From: Phytohabitans suffuscus
GTDB taxonomy: Bacteria > Actinomycetota > Actinomycetes > Mycobacteriales > Micromonosporaceae
Assembly (NCBI RefSeq): GCF_011764565.1
Contig: NZ_AP022871.1
Location: forward strand, 2,418,001-2,482,000
DNA: 64,000 nt
Direction: 5' to 3'
In this document: piece by piece, positions 33,092 to 42,211 of the stretch
Layout of the letters: the number at the start of each line of letters is the position of its first letter
How positions within the stretch are numbered: the first letter of the stretch is position 1
Made by a program: the position numbers and the translations under genes
Notes under the pieces: model-generated
Told to the model about the DNA's origin: nothing
Databases searched by the model: none
Seen by the model: only the letters and a program-made list of their open reading frames with translations

Positions 33092-33539
33092 GTCCCCACC
33101 CCCATCCGCTCCGCCGCCGGCGTACGCGGCATCCGGACCCGGCCGGACATCGAGCCGAACAGCTCGTAGTCCGTGCCGCAGGCCACCACGCCCGGACGGC
33201 GGTCGAGGTACGCGACCTGGCGGGCCAGCCGGTCGGGGGTCATGATGTCGTCCGCGTCCATCCGCGCCAGCAGCTCGCCCCGCGCCGCGCCGATACCGGC
33301 GTTCAGGGCGGCGACGATCCCGCCGCGCGGCCGGGGCAGTACCCGTAGCCGCCGGTCGGTGATGGCCGCGACCACCGCCTCCGTCCGGTCGGTGGACCCG
33401 TCGTCCACGACCAGCAGCTCCAGGTCCTGGTACGTCTGGCGCAGCACGCTGCCGATCGCGGCCGCGATGTAGTCGGCCGCATTGTAAACCGGCATCAGCA
33501 CGCTCACCCTCGGTGTCACGTCCCCACCCCCATCCGCTC
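32684..33539. repeat. Exact 428-bp tandem duplication
   Basis: Bases 32684-33111 and 33112-33539 are the same by eye, and the 12-base CGCCGCCGGCGT occurs at the start of both units and again at 33540. The repeat covers the 5' part of the GT2 gene and the 3' end of the flippase gene. The 12-bp identity at both original ends suggests a duplication by short-homology recombination, or an assembly artefact. Confidence 0.88.
33088..33519 (-). pseudogene. Truncated duplicate of the GT2 gene
   Basis: A 143-residue frame identical to the N-terminal 134 residues or so of the downstream glycosyltransferase, then ending in ERMGVGT, which is the flippase C-terminal tail read from the duplicated segment. 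It keeps the nucleotide-binding half and DADD motif but lacks the acceptor half, so it is probably inactive. It arose with the 428-bp duplication. Confidence 0.85.
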
Positions 33540-34805
33540 CGCCGCCGGCGTGGTCACCCGGCGGTACTCCCGGACCAGCGGCACCGCCACGATCGCCGCA
33601 CCCACCGACTGGGCCGCCAACCCGGCCACGCCGACGCCGGCGAGCCCGACCACCGACACCAGGCCGGACGCGCCACCGACGGTGATCGCCACCACGGTCG
33701 CCTGGACGAGCAGGAGCAACCGCAGCCGCCGCCGCACCTGGGCCAGCGCGGCGTAGGCGGCCGTCAGCGTGGCGAAGAGCGTCTCCGCGGCCAGCAGCAG
33801 CACCAGGGACGCGCCGGCCGCCAGGTAGTCATGGCCGACCAGCCACAGCAGCAGCGGTCCGCCGCCGGCCAGCCCGACCGCGCAGAGCGCGCCCACGGCC
33901 GCCATCAGCACGGCCATCCGCCGGGTGAGCGCGGCTCGCGGGGCGCCTGGCGCGGATGCCTCGGTGACGTACGACGCGATCACGTTGCCGCGCAGCATGC
34001 TGGCCGCCACGCCGAGCGCGGCGACGAGGTTGTAGTAGGCCGCCGACTCCGGACCGAGCCGGGCCAGCACCACGAGGGGCAGGCACAGCGGGGTCACCGT
34101 CATCACCAGGAACATGGCCAGCGACGCGCCCTGGAACGCCCAGATCTGCCGTACGGGCGGGAGCGCGGGTGCGACGTCCCGGCTGGGCGCGAGGCCGGCA
34201 CGGAGCAGCCAGGCCACCACCGCCGCGGACACCGCGGCGGTCAGCACGAGCCAGGATCCGGCCAGGGCCACGTCGGTGGCGGTGTACGCCAGCAGGGGCA
34301 GCGGCAGGATCTTCAGGACGGACAGCGACGTGTTCTTCAACGCCACGAGGCGGGCCCGGCGCAGCCCGGTCAGGATCGGGTCGAGCAGGGCGTACACGGT
34401 GAGCACCAGCACCAGCGCCGGGAAGAGCAGCCGCTCAGGCGCGCGGTCGAGCAGTTCGCCGCGGCCGATCCCGAGCAGCACGAAGCCGGAACCGAGAGCG
34501 ACCGCGACCGTACCGCTGAGCAGGAAGCCGCCGACGACCAGCGCGCGGGTGTGGCTGCCGGCGGCCGGAAGGAAGCGCTGGTAGCTGCCGCCCAGAGAGA
34601 GGCAGGCCAGCGAGCTGAGCACGGTGGCGGTGGAGATGACCGCCGAGGCCCGGCCGACCTCCGCGGTCGGGTAGAGCCGGCCGGCCACCGCCCAGTAGCA
34701 GACGCCGAGCACGCCGGTGGCCACCGACGACGCCATCAGGGTGACCGCGCTGGCCTCCAGGCCGTGTCCGGACGGCCGGCGGGTTGCCAGGGGGAGCGCC
34801 GCCAT
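33516..34805 (-). CDS. Polysaccharide flippase (Wzx/MATE-like)
   Basis: A 429-residue protein with about 12-14 hydrophobic segments and the typical start of the polysaccharide transporter family (GLEASAVTLMASSVATGVLGVCYWAVAGRLYP, then EVGRASAVISTATVLSSLACLSLGGSYQRFLP). It probably moves lipid-linked repeat units across the membrane. The ATG at 34805 starts 2 bases after the stop of the upstream GT; longer frames begin in that gene and were rejected. Confidence 0.87.
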   Translation of the reverse strand: MAALPLATRRPSGHGLEASAVTLMASSVATGVLGVCYWAVAGRLYPTAEVGRASAVISTATVLSSLACLSLGGSYQRFLPAAGSHTRALVVGGFLLSGTVAVALGSGFVLLGIGRGELLDRAPERLLFPALVLVLTVYALLDPILTGLRRARLVALKNTSLSVLKILPLPLLAYTATDVALAGSWLVLTAAVSAAVVAWLLRAGLAPSRDVAPALPPVRQIWAFQGASLAMFLVMTVTPLCLPLVVLARLGPESAAYYNLVAALGVAASMLRGNVIASYVTEASAPGAPRAALTRRMAVLMAAVGALCAVGLAGGGPLLLWLVGHDYLAAGASLVLLLAAETLFATLTAAYAALAQVRRRLRLLLLVQATVVAITVGGASGLVSVVGLAGVGVAGLAAQSVGAAIVAVPLVREYRRVTTPAAERMGVGT

Positions 34806-34807
34806 CG

Positions 34808-35577
34808 TCAGCCGGCGAGCTGGTAGGAGCGGTCGCCCTGCCCCGCCGCGGCCCGGCGCCAGCGCCACTCGGTGAGAATGGTGCGCAGCACCCGGGTGCC
34901 GTCCCGTACGGCGTGCAGGTTGCTGGCCCCGTGGATCCGCCGCCGCTCGTGGCTGGGCACTTCGCGCACCGCCAAGCGGGCGGCCGCGGCCCGGCAGTTG
35001 AGGACCGTCTCGATCTCGAAGCCATCGCCCCAGACCGCGGTGCCCGGCGGGTCCGGCTCGGGAGGCGCAGGTGGGGCAGGACGTCGACCCAGAACGCGTT
35101 GTAGCCGTAGCACAGGTCGCTGTAGCGGGTCCGGAAAAGCAGGTTGGTCAGGAACGTCAGCGCGCGGTTGCCGATGCCCCGAAGGCGGGTCAGGTCGTCG
35201 CTGCCACCGCCCAGACGGGTACGGCTGCCTTTGGCGAAGTCGGCGCCGTCGCGCAGGGCCGCCACGAACCGGGGGATCTCGGTGGGGTCGGCGCTGCCGT
35301 CGGCGTCGAACATGACGATCACGTCGCCGGTCGCGGCGGCGAAGCCGCAGACGAGCGCGTTGCCCTTGCCGTAGCGGGTCTGGCAGATCAGCCGGGCCGT
35401 GGGCAGCACCCGGCGGACGATGCGGTGCGTGTCGTCCGGCGAGTACCCGTCGACGACGATGACCTCGTGCACCGGCGGCAGCGACGGCAGCACCTGGGCG
35501 AGGTTGCGCGCCTCGTTGAGGGCCGGGATCACGACGGTGACCCGGGGTTCACGCGTGCGGTGGCGGCTGGACCCCAC
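34808..35577 (-). CDS. Family 2 glycosyltransferase (dolichyl-phosphate mannose synthase-like), frame broken by one missing base
   Basis: A GT2 enzyme of about 256 residues: VTVVIPALNEARNLAQVL, EVIVVDGYSPDDT, GNALVCGFAAATGDVIVMFDADGSADP (DAD metal motif), RYSDLCYGYNAFW. The C-terminal part (VWGDGFEIETVLNCRAAA, VREVPSHERRRIHGASNLHAVRDG) is in another frame; restoring one base near 35051-35075 joins them. First gene of the exopolysaccharide operon: the GTG start at 35577 has AGGAG six bases upstream and an iron box 55 bases upstream. Confidence 0.85.
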
Positions 35578-35619
35578 AGACGACTCCTGTTCCTACGACC
35601 GTTCCCCCGAGCCAGACAT

Positions 35620-35655
35620 CAGACATCTGATAAAGGTAAGGCTGACCTTAGTTGA
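35620..35655 (-). promoter_or_regulatory. Iron box upstream of the exopolysaccharide operon
   Basis: AAAGGTAAGGCTGACCTTA (35632-35650) matches 14 of 19 positions of the DtxR/IdeR consensus. Directly beside it, 35619-35632 contains ATCAGACATCTGAT, a near-perfect inverted repeat and the fullest form of the flank shared by other boxes. Confidence 0.7.
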
Positions 35656-35691
35656 AGGTGGCGGGCAGGGCAATGATCGACAGGACAGAGA

Positions 35692-35957
35692 TCAGCCGCC
35701 CGATCGGTACAGCCGGGCCACCACGTCCAGGTCGGCACGCAGGTCTCGGACCGTGCCGGGCGCCGGGGAACCCCGTCGGCGATCCGCTCCGCGAGCAGCG
35801 CGAGTGCCCGCCCGACGTCGGTCGACACGTCGAGGTCGGTCGAGTCCACTGTGCACTCCGCCACGCCGAGGACGGAGACCCGCCGTATCCATCCACCGTC
35901 GTGGGGCATCGAGACGATCTCGATGGTGTGCCCCGCCGGCCGGGCGTCCACCCTCAC
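35692..35957 (-). CDS. Small hypothetical protein, frame broken by one missing base
   Basis: About 88 residues once one base is restored near 35761-35775: VRVDARPAGHTIEIVSMPHDGG, VAECTVDSTDLDVSTDVGRALALLAERIADGVP, then RDLRADLDVVARLYRSGG. The GTG start overlaps the stop of the Rieske gene (GTGA), which ties it to that operon. No family recognised; the operon position suggests a small partner of the oxygenase, but no ferredoxin Cys motif is present. Confidence 0.6.
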
Positions 35958-37305
35958 TCCCCCGCCGGGGCGCGGTCACCCCGGCCGACTCCGCCTCGGC
36001 CCGGCCGCGCACCTCGTGCCAGCCGGTCTCCTCGGCGACGAGCATCGACGGATACGGCCGCGCTTGGAGCTGGTCCTCGACCAGCGCGCCCGGCGGCCGG
36101 ATCGTGGCGTCCTTGGCCAGTGCCGCCGCTGCGGCCAGCAGCACCCGCCGGGTCGCGACCACGCCCGCGTCGGCCGAGCCGAGGCGCTCGCTGCCGCGGT
36201 CCATCCGCGACCCGAGCCGCGCGACCGTACCGGGCATGTGCGGCCCCATGTTCTCCTGCACCGCGGCGTCCTGCATGCCGACGTTGGAGATGCCGGTCAT
36301 CGAGGCGCTGGCCTGGAGGTCCCGGTTGATCAGGTAGTCGTTGCCGCGGTTCATCGTCGGCGTCAGGGTGCCGGGCACCAGCGGGGCGTGCAGGCCGCCG
36401 CCGGCCCGCCAGCGGGCCACCTCCTGCGCGTCGAGGGGGCGGTCGTCGCGGAAGCTGAACGTCCAGGTGTACGTGCGGTGCTCGTCCACCGGCACCCACG
36501 CGTGCCCGGAGCCCGGCGCGTCCGGTTCCTTGCTCAGCACCACGTACCACGGGAGCACGACCTGGGTGAAGCGCCAGTACGCCTGTCCGCCCCGCATCCG
36601 CCGCCGCGCGCCGATGGTCAGCCCGAAGTCGGTCTGCTCCACGTAGAACCGCGGCGCCTTGTCCACCGCGATGCCGCCGCGTACCCGCTTGAACTCGTCA
36701 CCGGCGTCCCACAGCCCGATGTCGCTGTGCAGGATGCCGACGTGGCTGGCGTCCACAGCCCCCTCGAACGCCTGGATCGAGTTGCACAGCTGAAGCCGCA
36801 CCGACGCGTACACATGGCCTTCCGGAAGGGTCGTCCAGGGCAGCCGCGGCGGGTCCGGCCGCAGCTCCGGCTCTCCCAGGTACGCCCAGATGACGCCGGC
36901 CCGCTCGATGCACGGGTAGGCGGCGCGGGCCCGTACCCGGTCGCGGAACGTCGACTCCTCCGGCTCGTTCGGCATGTCCACACAGGACCCGTCGACGGCG
37001 AACTTCCACCCGTGGTACACGCAACGCAGCCCCGGCCCGGTCGGCGAGTCGGCCCGCTCGTTGCGTCCGAAGTAGAGGGACGCGCCGCGGTGCGGGCACC
37101 ACTCCGACAGCAGCCCTGGCCGCCCGTCGCCGGCCCGGAACAGCACCAGGTCCTCACCGAGCAGGCGGAGCCGGGTGGGCGCGCCGCCGGCCAGCGGTAC
37201 GTCCTGCGACCGCGCGACGGGTATCCAGTGGCGCCGGTACATGGCACCCATCGGGGTGTCCCGCGCGCAGGCGGTCAGCATCTCGTTCCGCTCGGCGCTG
37301 AGCAT
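35954..37305 (-). CDS. Rieske non-haem iron oxygenase, large subunit; one base missing near the 3' end
   Basis: About 450 residues, related to phthalate-dioxygenase-type oxygenases. The Rieske centre ligands are C70-x-H72 and C95-x2-H98 (SEWCPHRGASL, LRCVYHGWKF); the catalytic iron motif is D185-x2-H188-x4-H193 with E181 nearby. It would hydroxylate or demethylate an aromatic or similar substrate using electrons from a separate reductase, not found in the window. The frame runs past the natural end; one base restored at about 35959-35970 gives the end ...VTAPAGE, whose TGA overlaps the next GTG. The ATG at 37305 is 3 bases after the dehydrogenase stop. Confidence 0.88.
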
Positions 37306-37308
37306 CGG

Positions 37309-38406
37309 CTACCCCCGCACGCTGACGTGGATGAGGTCGGCCCGGCCGGCGGCTGAGCCGAGCGCGGTGAGCACGTCGTGCGTGCCGGCCAGGTCGACGA
37401 TCCCGCTGCACATCGGCGCGAACCGCGCGGCGTCCCGGCCGGCCAGCTCGATGGCGGACCGGATCGCGGCGTCGTCGCGGCCGCGGACCGTGGTGACGGT
37501 CAGCCGTTTGCGGGCCAGGCTCGGCAGGTCGATCCCGGTCCGGCCGGCGGGCCATTCGGCGAGCGCGAGCGCCCCGCCGAAGCCGAGCAGGTCGGCGGCG
37601 AGGTCGATGGTCCCGGCGGTACCGGACGCGGTGTCCACGACCGCAGCCGCCATCCGCCCGCCGGTGGCGTCGGCGACGGCTCGCCGAAGCTCGCCCGGGT
37701 CGGTGGTGGCGTGGTGGGCGCCCAGCCGCTCGGCGAGCGCCAGCCGCGCATCGTCGCCGGCCCGGCCGAGGACCGCGACATGGCTGGCGCCGGCCGCCCG
37801 GGCGGCGACCACACAGGACAGGCCCATCTGGCCGGGGCCGACCACGACCACGCAGTCACCCGGGCCGGCGCCGGCCGCCCGGACCCAGGTGATGCCGTTG
37901 GCGAGGGGAAAGACAAGCGTGGCGAGCTGGGTCGGCAGGTCCGGCGGGAGCCGGTGGGTCATGGCCCGCTCGGCGAGGTAGAGGTACTGGCTGTAGCCGC
38001 CCCACAGGCTCGGGCCGACGCCGACCGGCGTGGAGCCGACCCTGAGGGTGTCGCCGGTCGGCGCGGAGGCCGGGCAGAGCCGCGGCTCGCCGGCCCGGCA
38101 TGGCACGCAGGTCCCGCACGGCAGGTACTCCTCGACCAGGACCCGGTCGCCGGGCGCGAGGCCGAGCGCCGCAGCGGCCGGCTCGGAGAGCGCCTCGACC
38201 GTGCCGACCACGTGGTGGCCGAGGATGACCGGCTGCCGGCTGGGCAGGCCGTCCGCCGCGTACCAGGCCACGTCGGCGCCGCACACGCCGGACGCCTCGA
38301 CCCGCAGCAGCCCACCGGCGCGTCGTACGTCGGGCAGCGGCAGCCGGCGAAGCTCCATCGTGGACGGTGCCACCTTGACGGCGGCGAGGCAGTCGGGGGC
38401 ACTCAC
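37309..38406 (-). CDS. Zinc-containing alcohol dehydrogenase family protein
   Basis: A 365-residue medium-chain dehydrogenase: catalytic zinc ligands in GVCGADVAWY and ILGHHVVGTVE, the structural-zinc lobe CGTCVPCRAGEPRLC with four Cys, and the nucleotide fold VVVVGPGQMGLSCVVAARAAGA. Substrate unknown. It overlaps the ATPase gene by 4 nt and precedes the Rieske oxygenase, so the two may act in sequence on an imported compound. Confidence 0.87.
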   Translation of the reverse strand: MSAPDCLAAVKVAPSTMELRRLPLPDVRRAGGLLRVEASGVCGADVAWYAADGLPSRQPVILGHHVVGTVEALSEPAAAALGLAPGDRVLVEEYLPCGTCVPCRAGEPRLCPASAPTGDTLRVGSTPVGVGPSLWGGYSQYLYLAERAMTHRLPPDLPTQLATLVFPLANGITWVRAAGAGPGDCVVVVGPGQMGLSCVVAARAAGASHVAVLGRAGDDARLALAERLGAHHATTDPGELRRAVADATGGRMAAAVVDTASGTAGTIDLAADLLGFGGALALAEWPAGRTGIDLPSLARKRLTVTTVRGRDDAAIRSAIELAGRDAARFAPMCSGIVDLAGTHDVLTALGSAAGRADLIHVSVRG

Positions 38407-39206
38407 GGTGTCTCCTGGTTCACTCGCGCCGGCTCACGGTCGCGGGCACGGGCCAGTGTGGACCAGACGTGGTCGGCGAGCGCCACGAACTCCGGCGTGC
38501 GCCGCAGCGCGGTCTCGCGCGGCCGTTCGAACGGCACCGGCACGCGCCCGCGTACCGTGGCGCCCGGGCCGGGTGAGAGCACCACCACCCGGTCGCTGAG
38601 AAACACCGCCTCCTCGATGTGGTGGGTCACGAAGAGCACCGAGGTGCGGCTGGCCGCCCAGATCCGCAGCAGCTCGGCCTGCATCGCGTCCCGGGTCTGC
38701 GCGTCCAGCGCGGCGAACGGCTCGTCCATCAGCAGCACCGCCGGGTCCGGCGCGAGCGCGCGGGCCAGGTTGACCCGCTGCTGCATCCCGCCGGACAGCT
38801 CGTGCGGGTAGCGGGTGGCGGCCTCGCCGAGCCCGACCAGCTCGACCATCTCCCGGGCCCGGGCGCGCGCCTCCCGCCGGGGCACCCGGCGCAGCTCCAG
38901 GCCGTAGGCCACGTTGCCCAGCACGGTGCGCCAGGGCAGCAGCGAGGCGTGCTGGAAGACCACCGCGCGTTCCGGCCCCGGGCCGCGGATCGGCCGGCCA
39001 CCCAGGCTGACCGTGCCTGCGGCGGCTGGCACGAGGCCGGCGACCGCGTGCAGCAGGGATGTCTTGCCGCACCCGCTCGGCCCCACGACGCTGACGAACT
39101 CCCCCGGCGCCGCCGTCAACGAGACCCCCTCGACGGCACGGTACGCCGGTGCGCGGTCCCGGGCCGGGTACTCGATCGTGAGGCGGTCCAGGCGGAGCTC
39201 ACGCAT
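38403..39206 (-). CDS. ABC transporter ATPase, nitrate/sulfonate/taurine type
   Basis: A 267-residue ATPase of the SsuB/TauB group: Walker A VGPSGCGKTSLL, Q-loop VVFQHASLLPW, signature ELSGGMQQRVNLARAL, Walker B AVLLMDEPFAALD and the H-loop VTHHIEEA. The PWRT after the Q-loop is typical of this group. Works with the permease (overlap 8 nt) and lipoprotein upstream. Confidence 0.93.
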   Translation of the reverse strand: MRELRLDRLTIEYPARDRAPAYRAVEGVSLTAAPGEFVSVVGPSGCGKTSLLHAVAGLVPAAAGTVSLGGRPIRGPGPERAVVFQHASLLPWRTVLGNVAYGLELRRVPRREARARAREMVELVGLGEAATRYPHELSGGMQQRVNLARALAPDPAVLLMDEPFAALDAQTRDAMQAELLRIWAASRTSVLFVTHHIEEAVFLSDRVVVLSPGPGATVRGRVPVPFERPRETALRRTPEFVALADHVWSTLARARDREPARVNQETP

Positions 39207-40058
39207 GGCTCTCCGGCCTCCACCGCTCGAGCCGCCGCTCCGCCGCCCGCAACGCGGCCGTCATGAGCACACCCGCGCCGGAGACCACGAACAGGGCGAC
39301 GAACATCAACGGCGTCTGGAAGGTGTTTCCGGCGTACAGGATCGTGTAGCCCAGCCCCTCGCTCGACGCGATCAACTCGCCCACCACCATGCCGACGAGC
39401 CCCACGCCGATCGCCAGCCGGACGCCGGTCACGATGGACGGCACCGCGCCCGGGAGGATGACCGTGCGGAAGATCTGGCGCCGGTTGGCATCGAACGCCC
39501 GCGCGAGGGTCAGCAGGGCGGGGTCGGCGGTGCGCACGCCCGTCCGGGTGCTCAGGATGATCGGGAAGACGGCGGAGATGAACACCACCGCGACCTTCGA
39601 GCCGAGGCCGATGCCGAACCAGACCACCAGCATCGGTACGAGGGCGATCCGCGGGCTCGCGTAGGCGAAGCTGACCAGCGGCTCGGTGAGCTGGTCCAGC
39701 CACCGCCACCACCCGATCGCCAGGCCGAACCCGAGCCCCACGGCGAGCGCCAGCCCGAAGCCGGCCAGAAACTCGGTGCCGCTGACCAGCAGGTCGCGCC
39801 GGCCGGTGCCGGTGGTGAAGTAGTCGCGGCCGGCCGCCAGGATCTCGCTCGGCCGGCTGGTCAGCATCTCGTCCACGACTCCGTACGCGGCGCAGATCTC
39901 CCAGGAAGCCAGCGAGACGGCGACGCCGAGGGCGCCGAGCCAAAGCCCACGCCGCCGCGACCACCCGCCCGCCGGGACACGCGCATCCAGCCGGCCGTGG
40001 CGGCCGGTGTCAGGCCGGCGCGGACGGCGCGGCCGTTGACGGCCGGTGGCGCGGTCAC
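39199..40058 (-). CDS. ABC permease, nitrate/sulfonate/taurine type, frame broken by one missing base
   Basis: About 286 residues with six hydrophobic segments and the EAA-type loop (GELIASSEGLGYTILYAGN). Also seen: RIALVPMLVVWFGIGLGSKVAVV and FRTVILPGAVPSIVTGVRLAIGVG. The native N-terminus VTAPPAVNGRAVRAGL, whose GTG overlaps the binding-protein stop, is in a different frame from the rest; one base restored near 39961-39975 joins them, and the length (860 nt) fits. Confidence 0.87.
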
Positions 40059-41054
40059 GCCACCACCCGCGCGGCGACCGCGCCCGCCTCGGCGACGAGC
40101 GAGGCATCCAGGAAGTCGGCCAGCGGGACCGAGCGGACCTTCGGGTCCGGGCTCGCCGCCATGATCGTCTGAGCCCAGTCCTCCGGGTACGGGCTCACCT
40201 CCCAGCGGGGCGCGGCCTCGTCGAAGCTGCTGGGCACCAGCGCCGCGTCCAGGTCGGCGTTGGCCTTCAGGAACGAGTCGGCCAGCCCCTGCGGGTCGTC
40301 CCGGGCCGCCCGCGTCGCCTCCGCCATGGCCTTCACGAACGCGACCACCGCCGGCCGGTTCGCGCTGAGGTAGCTGTCGGTTACGGCGAACACGGCGGGC
40401 GCGGTCTTGTCGGCGATGTCCGCGACCTTGTGCAGGCCGTCCTGGCGCGCCTTGACCGTGGTCGGCGGCGAGAGCAGAACCGCGTCCACGGTCCCGGCCC
40501 CAGCGCCGCGTACTGCGCGGCGACCGTCTGGAGGTACACGATCTTGACATCTTTCGCCGGATCGAGACCGGCGTCCCGGAGCGTCTTCATCAGCGCGCTG
40601 GAAAACGACGAGCCGGGCGTCGTCGACGAGATGGTCTTGCCGCGCAGGCCGGGCACGGTCAGCGGCTCGTCGGAGAAGATCGCGAACGGCATCCCGCCGG
40701 AGGTCATGAAGACCTTCCCACGGCCCGCCGCCGCGACCGCCCGCATGAGCTCGTCACCGTCGAAGGCGACGTCGACGTCGCCGGCCAGGAGCGCGGCCTG
40801 CGCCGCGGCCGGCGTCACGTACTTCATCTCGACGTCCAGCCCGTGCCGGTCGAAGACGCCCTTCTCCATCGCGTACAGGAAGACCGCACTGGCCATCGAC
40901 GACTTCGCGGCCCATCGGCGAACACCACCGACCACCGACCCGCCTGCTCCGGACCGGACCCGGAGGGCGCATCCCGCCCGCTACAGCCGGTCACCGCGAA
41001 CAACAGCGCGACCGCGAAGACCGCGGCCGCCTTGATCCGGATAGCAGCTCCCAT
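40055..41054 (-). CDS. ABC substrate-binding lipoprotein (NMT1/SsuA-like), frame broken by two missing bases
   Basis: About 334 residues: lipobox LFAVTGC, then the NMT1/THI5-like fold (VFLYAMEKGVFDRHGLDVEMKYV, ALLAGDVDVAFDGDELMRA, LRGKTISSTTPGSSFSSALM, GLDPAKDVKIVYLQT, AVFAVTDSYLSANRPAVVAF). Relatives bind aliphatic sulfonates, nitrate, pyrimidines or similar compounds. Frame changes fall near 40925-40945 and 40492-40503; the length of 1000 nt fits two missing bases. First gene of the operon behind an iron box. Confidence 0.87.
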
Positions 41055-41138
41055 TGCCAGGCCCCTGCCCCTACGAACCTGCCACAACCCGCGGCCAGCG
41101 GGCCGGAAGGTGCGGGCCGCGAGCCGAGCCATAGCAAC

Positions 41139-41167
41139 TTAGGGCAGGCTAACTATCATCAGATGTT
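41139..41167. promoter_or_regulatory. Iron box upstream of the ABC/ADH/Rieske operon
   Basis: TTAGGGCAGGCTAACTATC (41139-41157) matches 13 of 19 positions of the DtxR/IdeR consensus and is followed by ATCAGATG, the shared flank. It lies 85 bases before the ATG at 41054. Confidence 0.65.
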
Positions 41168-41345
41168 CTCGCAACGGGTTGCTGATCATTCGTGCGTCAC
41201 GTCTCCGGTGGTCGCCCCGCTCTGCCGCCGGCGCGCCGGCGCATCTGGAACGACCCGCGGCGTACCGCCCGTCGGCCTCAGTCCCGCTCGGTGGTGCGGC
41301 GACGGAGGGCGAAGCCGTCCAGGATCCGAAGCTTGTAGCACATGG

Positions 41346-41397
41346 TTGACACAAGTCGTCTCGGCGCGCTGTACTTGTATCAACTCATTGACACAAG
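41346..41397. promoter_or_regulatory. Operator of the YtrA-type GntR regulator
   Basis: CTTGTATCAA (41374-41383) and TTGACACAAG (41388-41397) form an inverted repeat with a 4-base spacer and one mismatch; a third copy, TTGACACAAG, lies at 41346-41355. Such a site before a membrane gene and a GntR gene is the common layout of YtrA-type autoregulated operons. Confidence 0.7.
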
Positions 41398-41446
41398 CAT
41401 CGGGGTGGGCGTGGTTGACGCGACGGCTCAGGTGGCACGCAGCACG

Positions 41447-42211
41447 ATGAGATGGCGGTTGGGTGGCCTGCTGGCTGGCATCGCCCTGGCCGGCTTCCTC
41501 GTGCTCGTGCAACCGGATCGCTGGCTGGGGCTCGGCATCGCCCTCGCCGCGCCGGCGCTGGCCATGTGTGTCGTGGCCGGGGTCCTCATCGGCGAGGTGA
41601 CCGCCGCCGCACCACAGGGCACTCGACGAAGCGCCGCGCTGGAGGTCCGGACCTTGCGTTCCTACCTGCCCCGCACGCTGACCTGGTCGGCGGCGGTGAC
41701 GGTGACCGGCCTCGCCGCGCTGCTCACCGCCACCGGCCTCACCGGCGACGCCGACGATCTGGGCCGCGCCGGGCGGGTCCTCACCCTCACGTGTGGTGCC
41801 GATGGCACACAGTCGACCGGGCCGTGGCCTGGCACGTACTACGGCGCGCCGATCGGTGCGGCGGTGCTCGCCGGGCTCGCCGGCGCCGGGCTCGCCGCGC
41901 GGACGGTGGTGGGCAGACGCCGCCCGGACCCGGCCGTCCGCGGTGCCGACGACCTACTGCGGCGCGCGTCGGTACGCACCATCGTCGCATCAGCCGGCCT
42001 CCTCGCCGCGACCCCGCTGGCGGGCGCAGCGGCACTCACGGGACACATCCTGGTCCGGTCGAGCTGCGCCTCGCCGGCGTTGCACGCCATCGGCTGGACG
42101 GCGACCGCGCTCGCCGCGGTGGCCGGACTGGGCGCCTGCGGCTTCGCCGCGGAAGTCCTGCTACCACGCCGGACGGCCACTACCCCGCCGCGTCGCAGCG
42201 ATGCTCCGTGA
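41447..42211 (+). CDS. Integral membrane protein coupled to a GntR regulator
   Basis: A 254-residue protein with about six hydrophobic segments (LGGLLAGIALAGFLVLV, LGLGIALAAPALAMCVVAGVLIG, LTWSAAVTVTGLAALLTATGL, APIGAAVLAGLAGAGLAA, VASAGLLAATPLAGAAALTG, TALAAVAGLGACGFAAEVLL). Resembles actinobacterial membrane proteins found with YtrA-type regulators; function unknown. The frame opens at 41342, but that start lies inside the operator, so the ATG at 41447 is preferred. Overlaps the regulator gene (GTGA). Confidence 0.75.
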   Translation: MRWRLGGLLAGIALAGFLVLVQPDRWLGLGIALAAPALAMCVVAGVLIGEVTAAAPQGTRRSAALEVRTLRSYLPRTLTWSAAVTVTGLAALLTATGLTGDADDLGRAGRVLTLTCGADGTQSTGPWPGTYYGAPIGAAVLAGLAGAGLAARTVVGRRRPDPAVRGADDLLRRASVRTIVASAGLLAATPLAGAAALTGHILVRSSCASPALHAIGWTATALAAVAGLGACGFAAEVLLPRRTATTPPRRSDAP

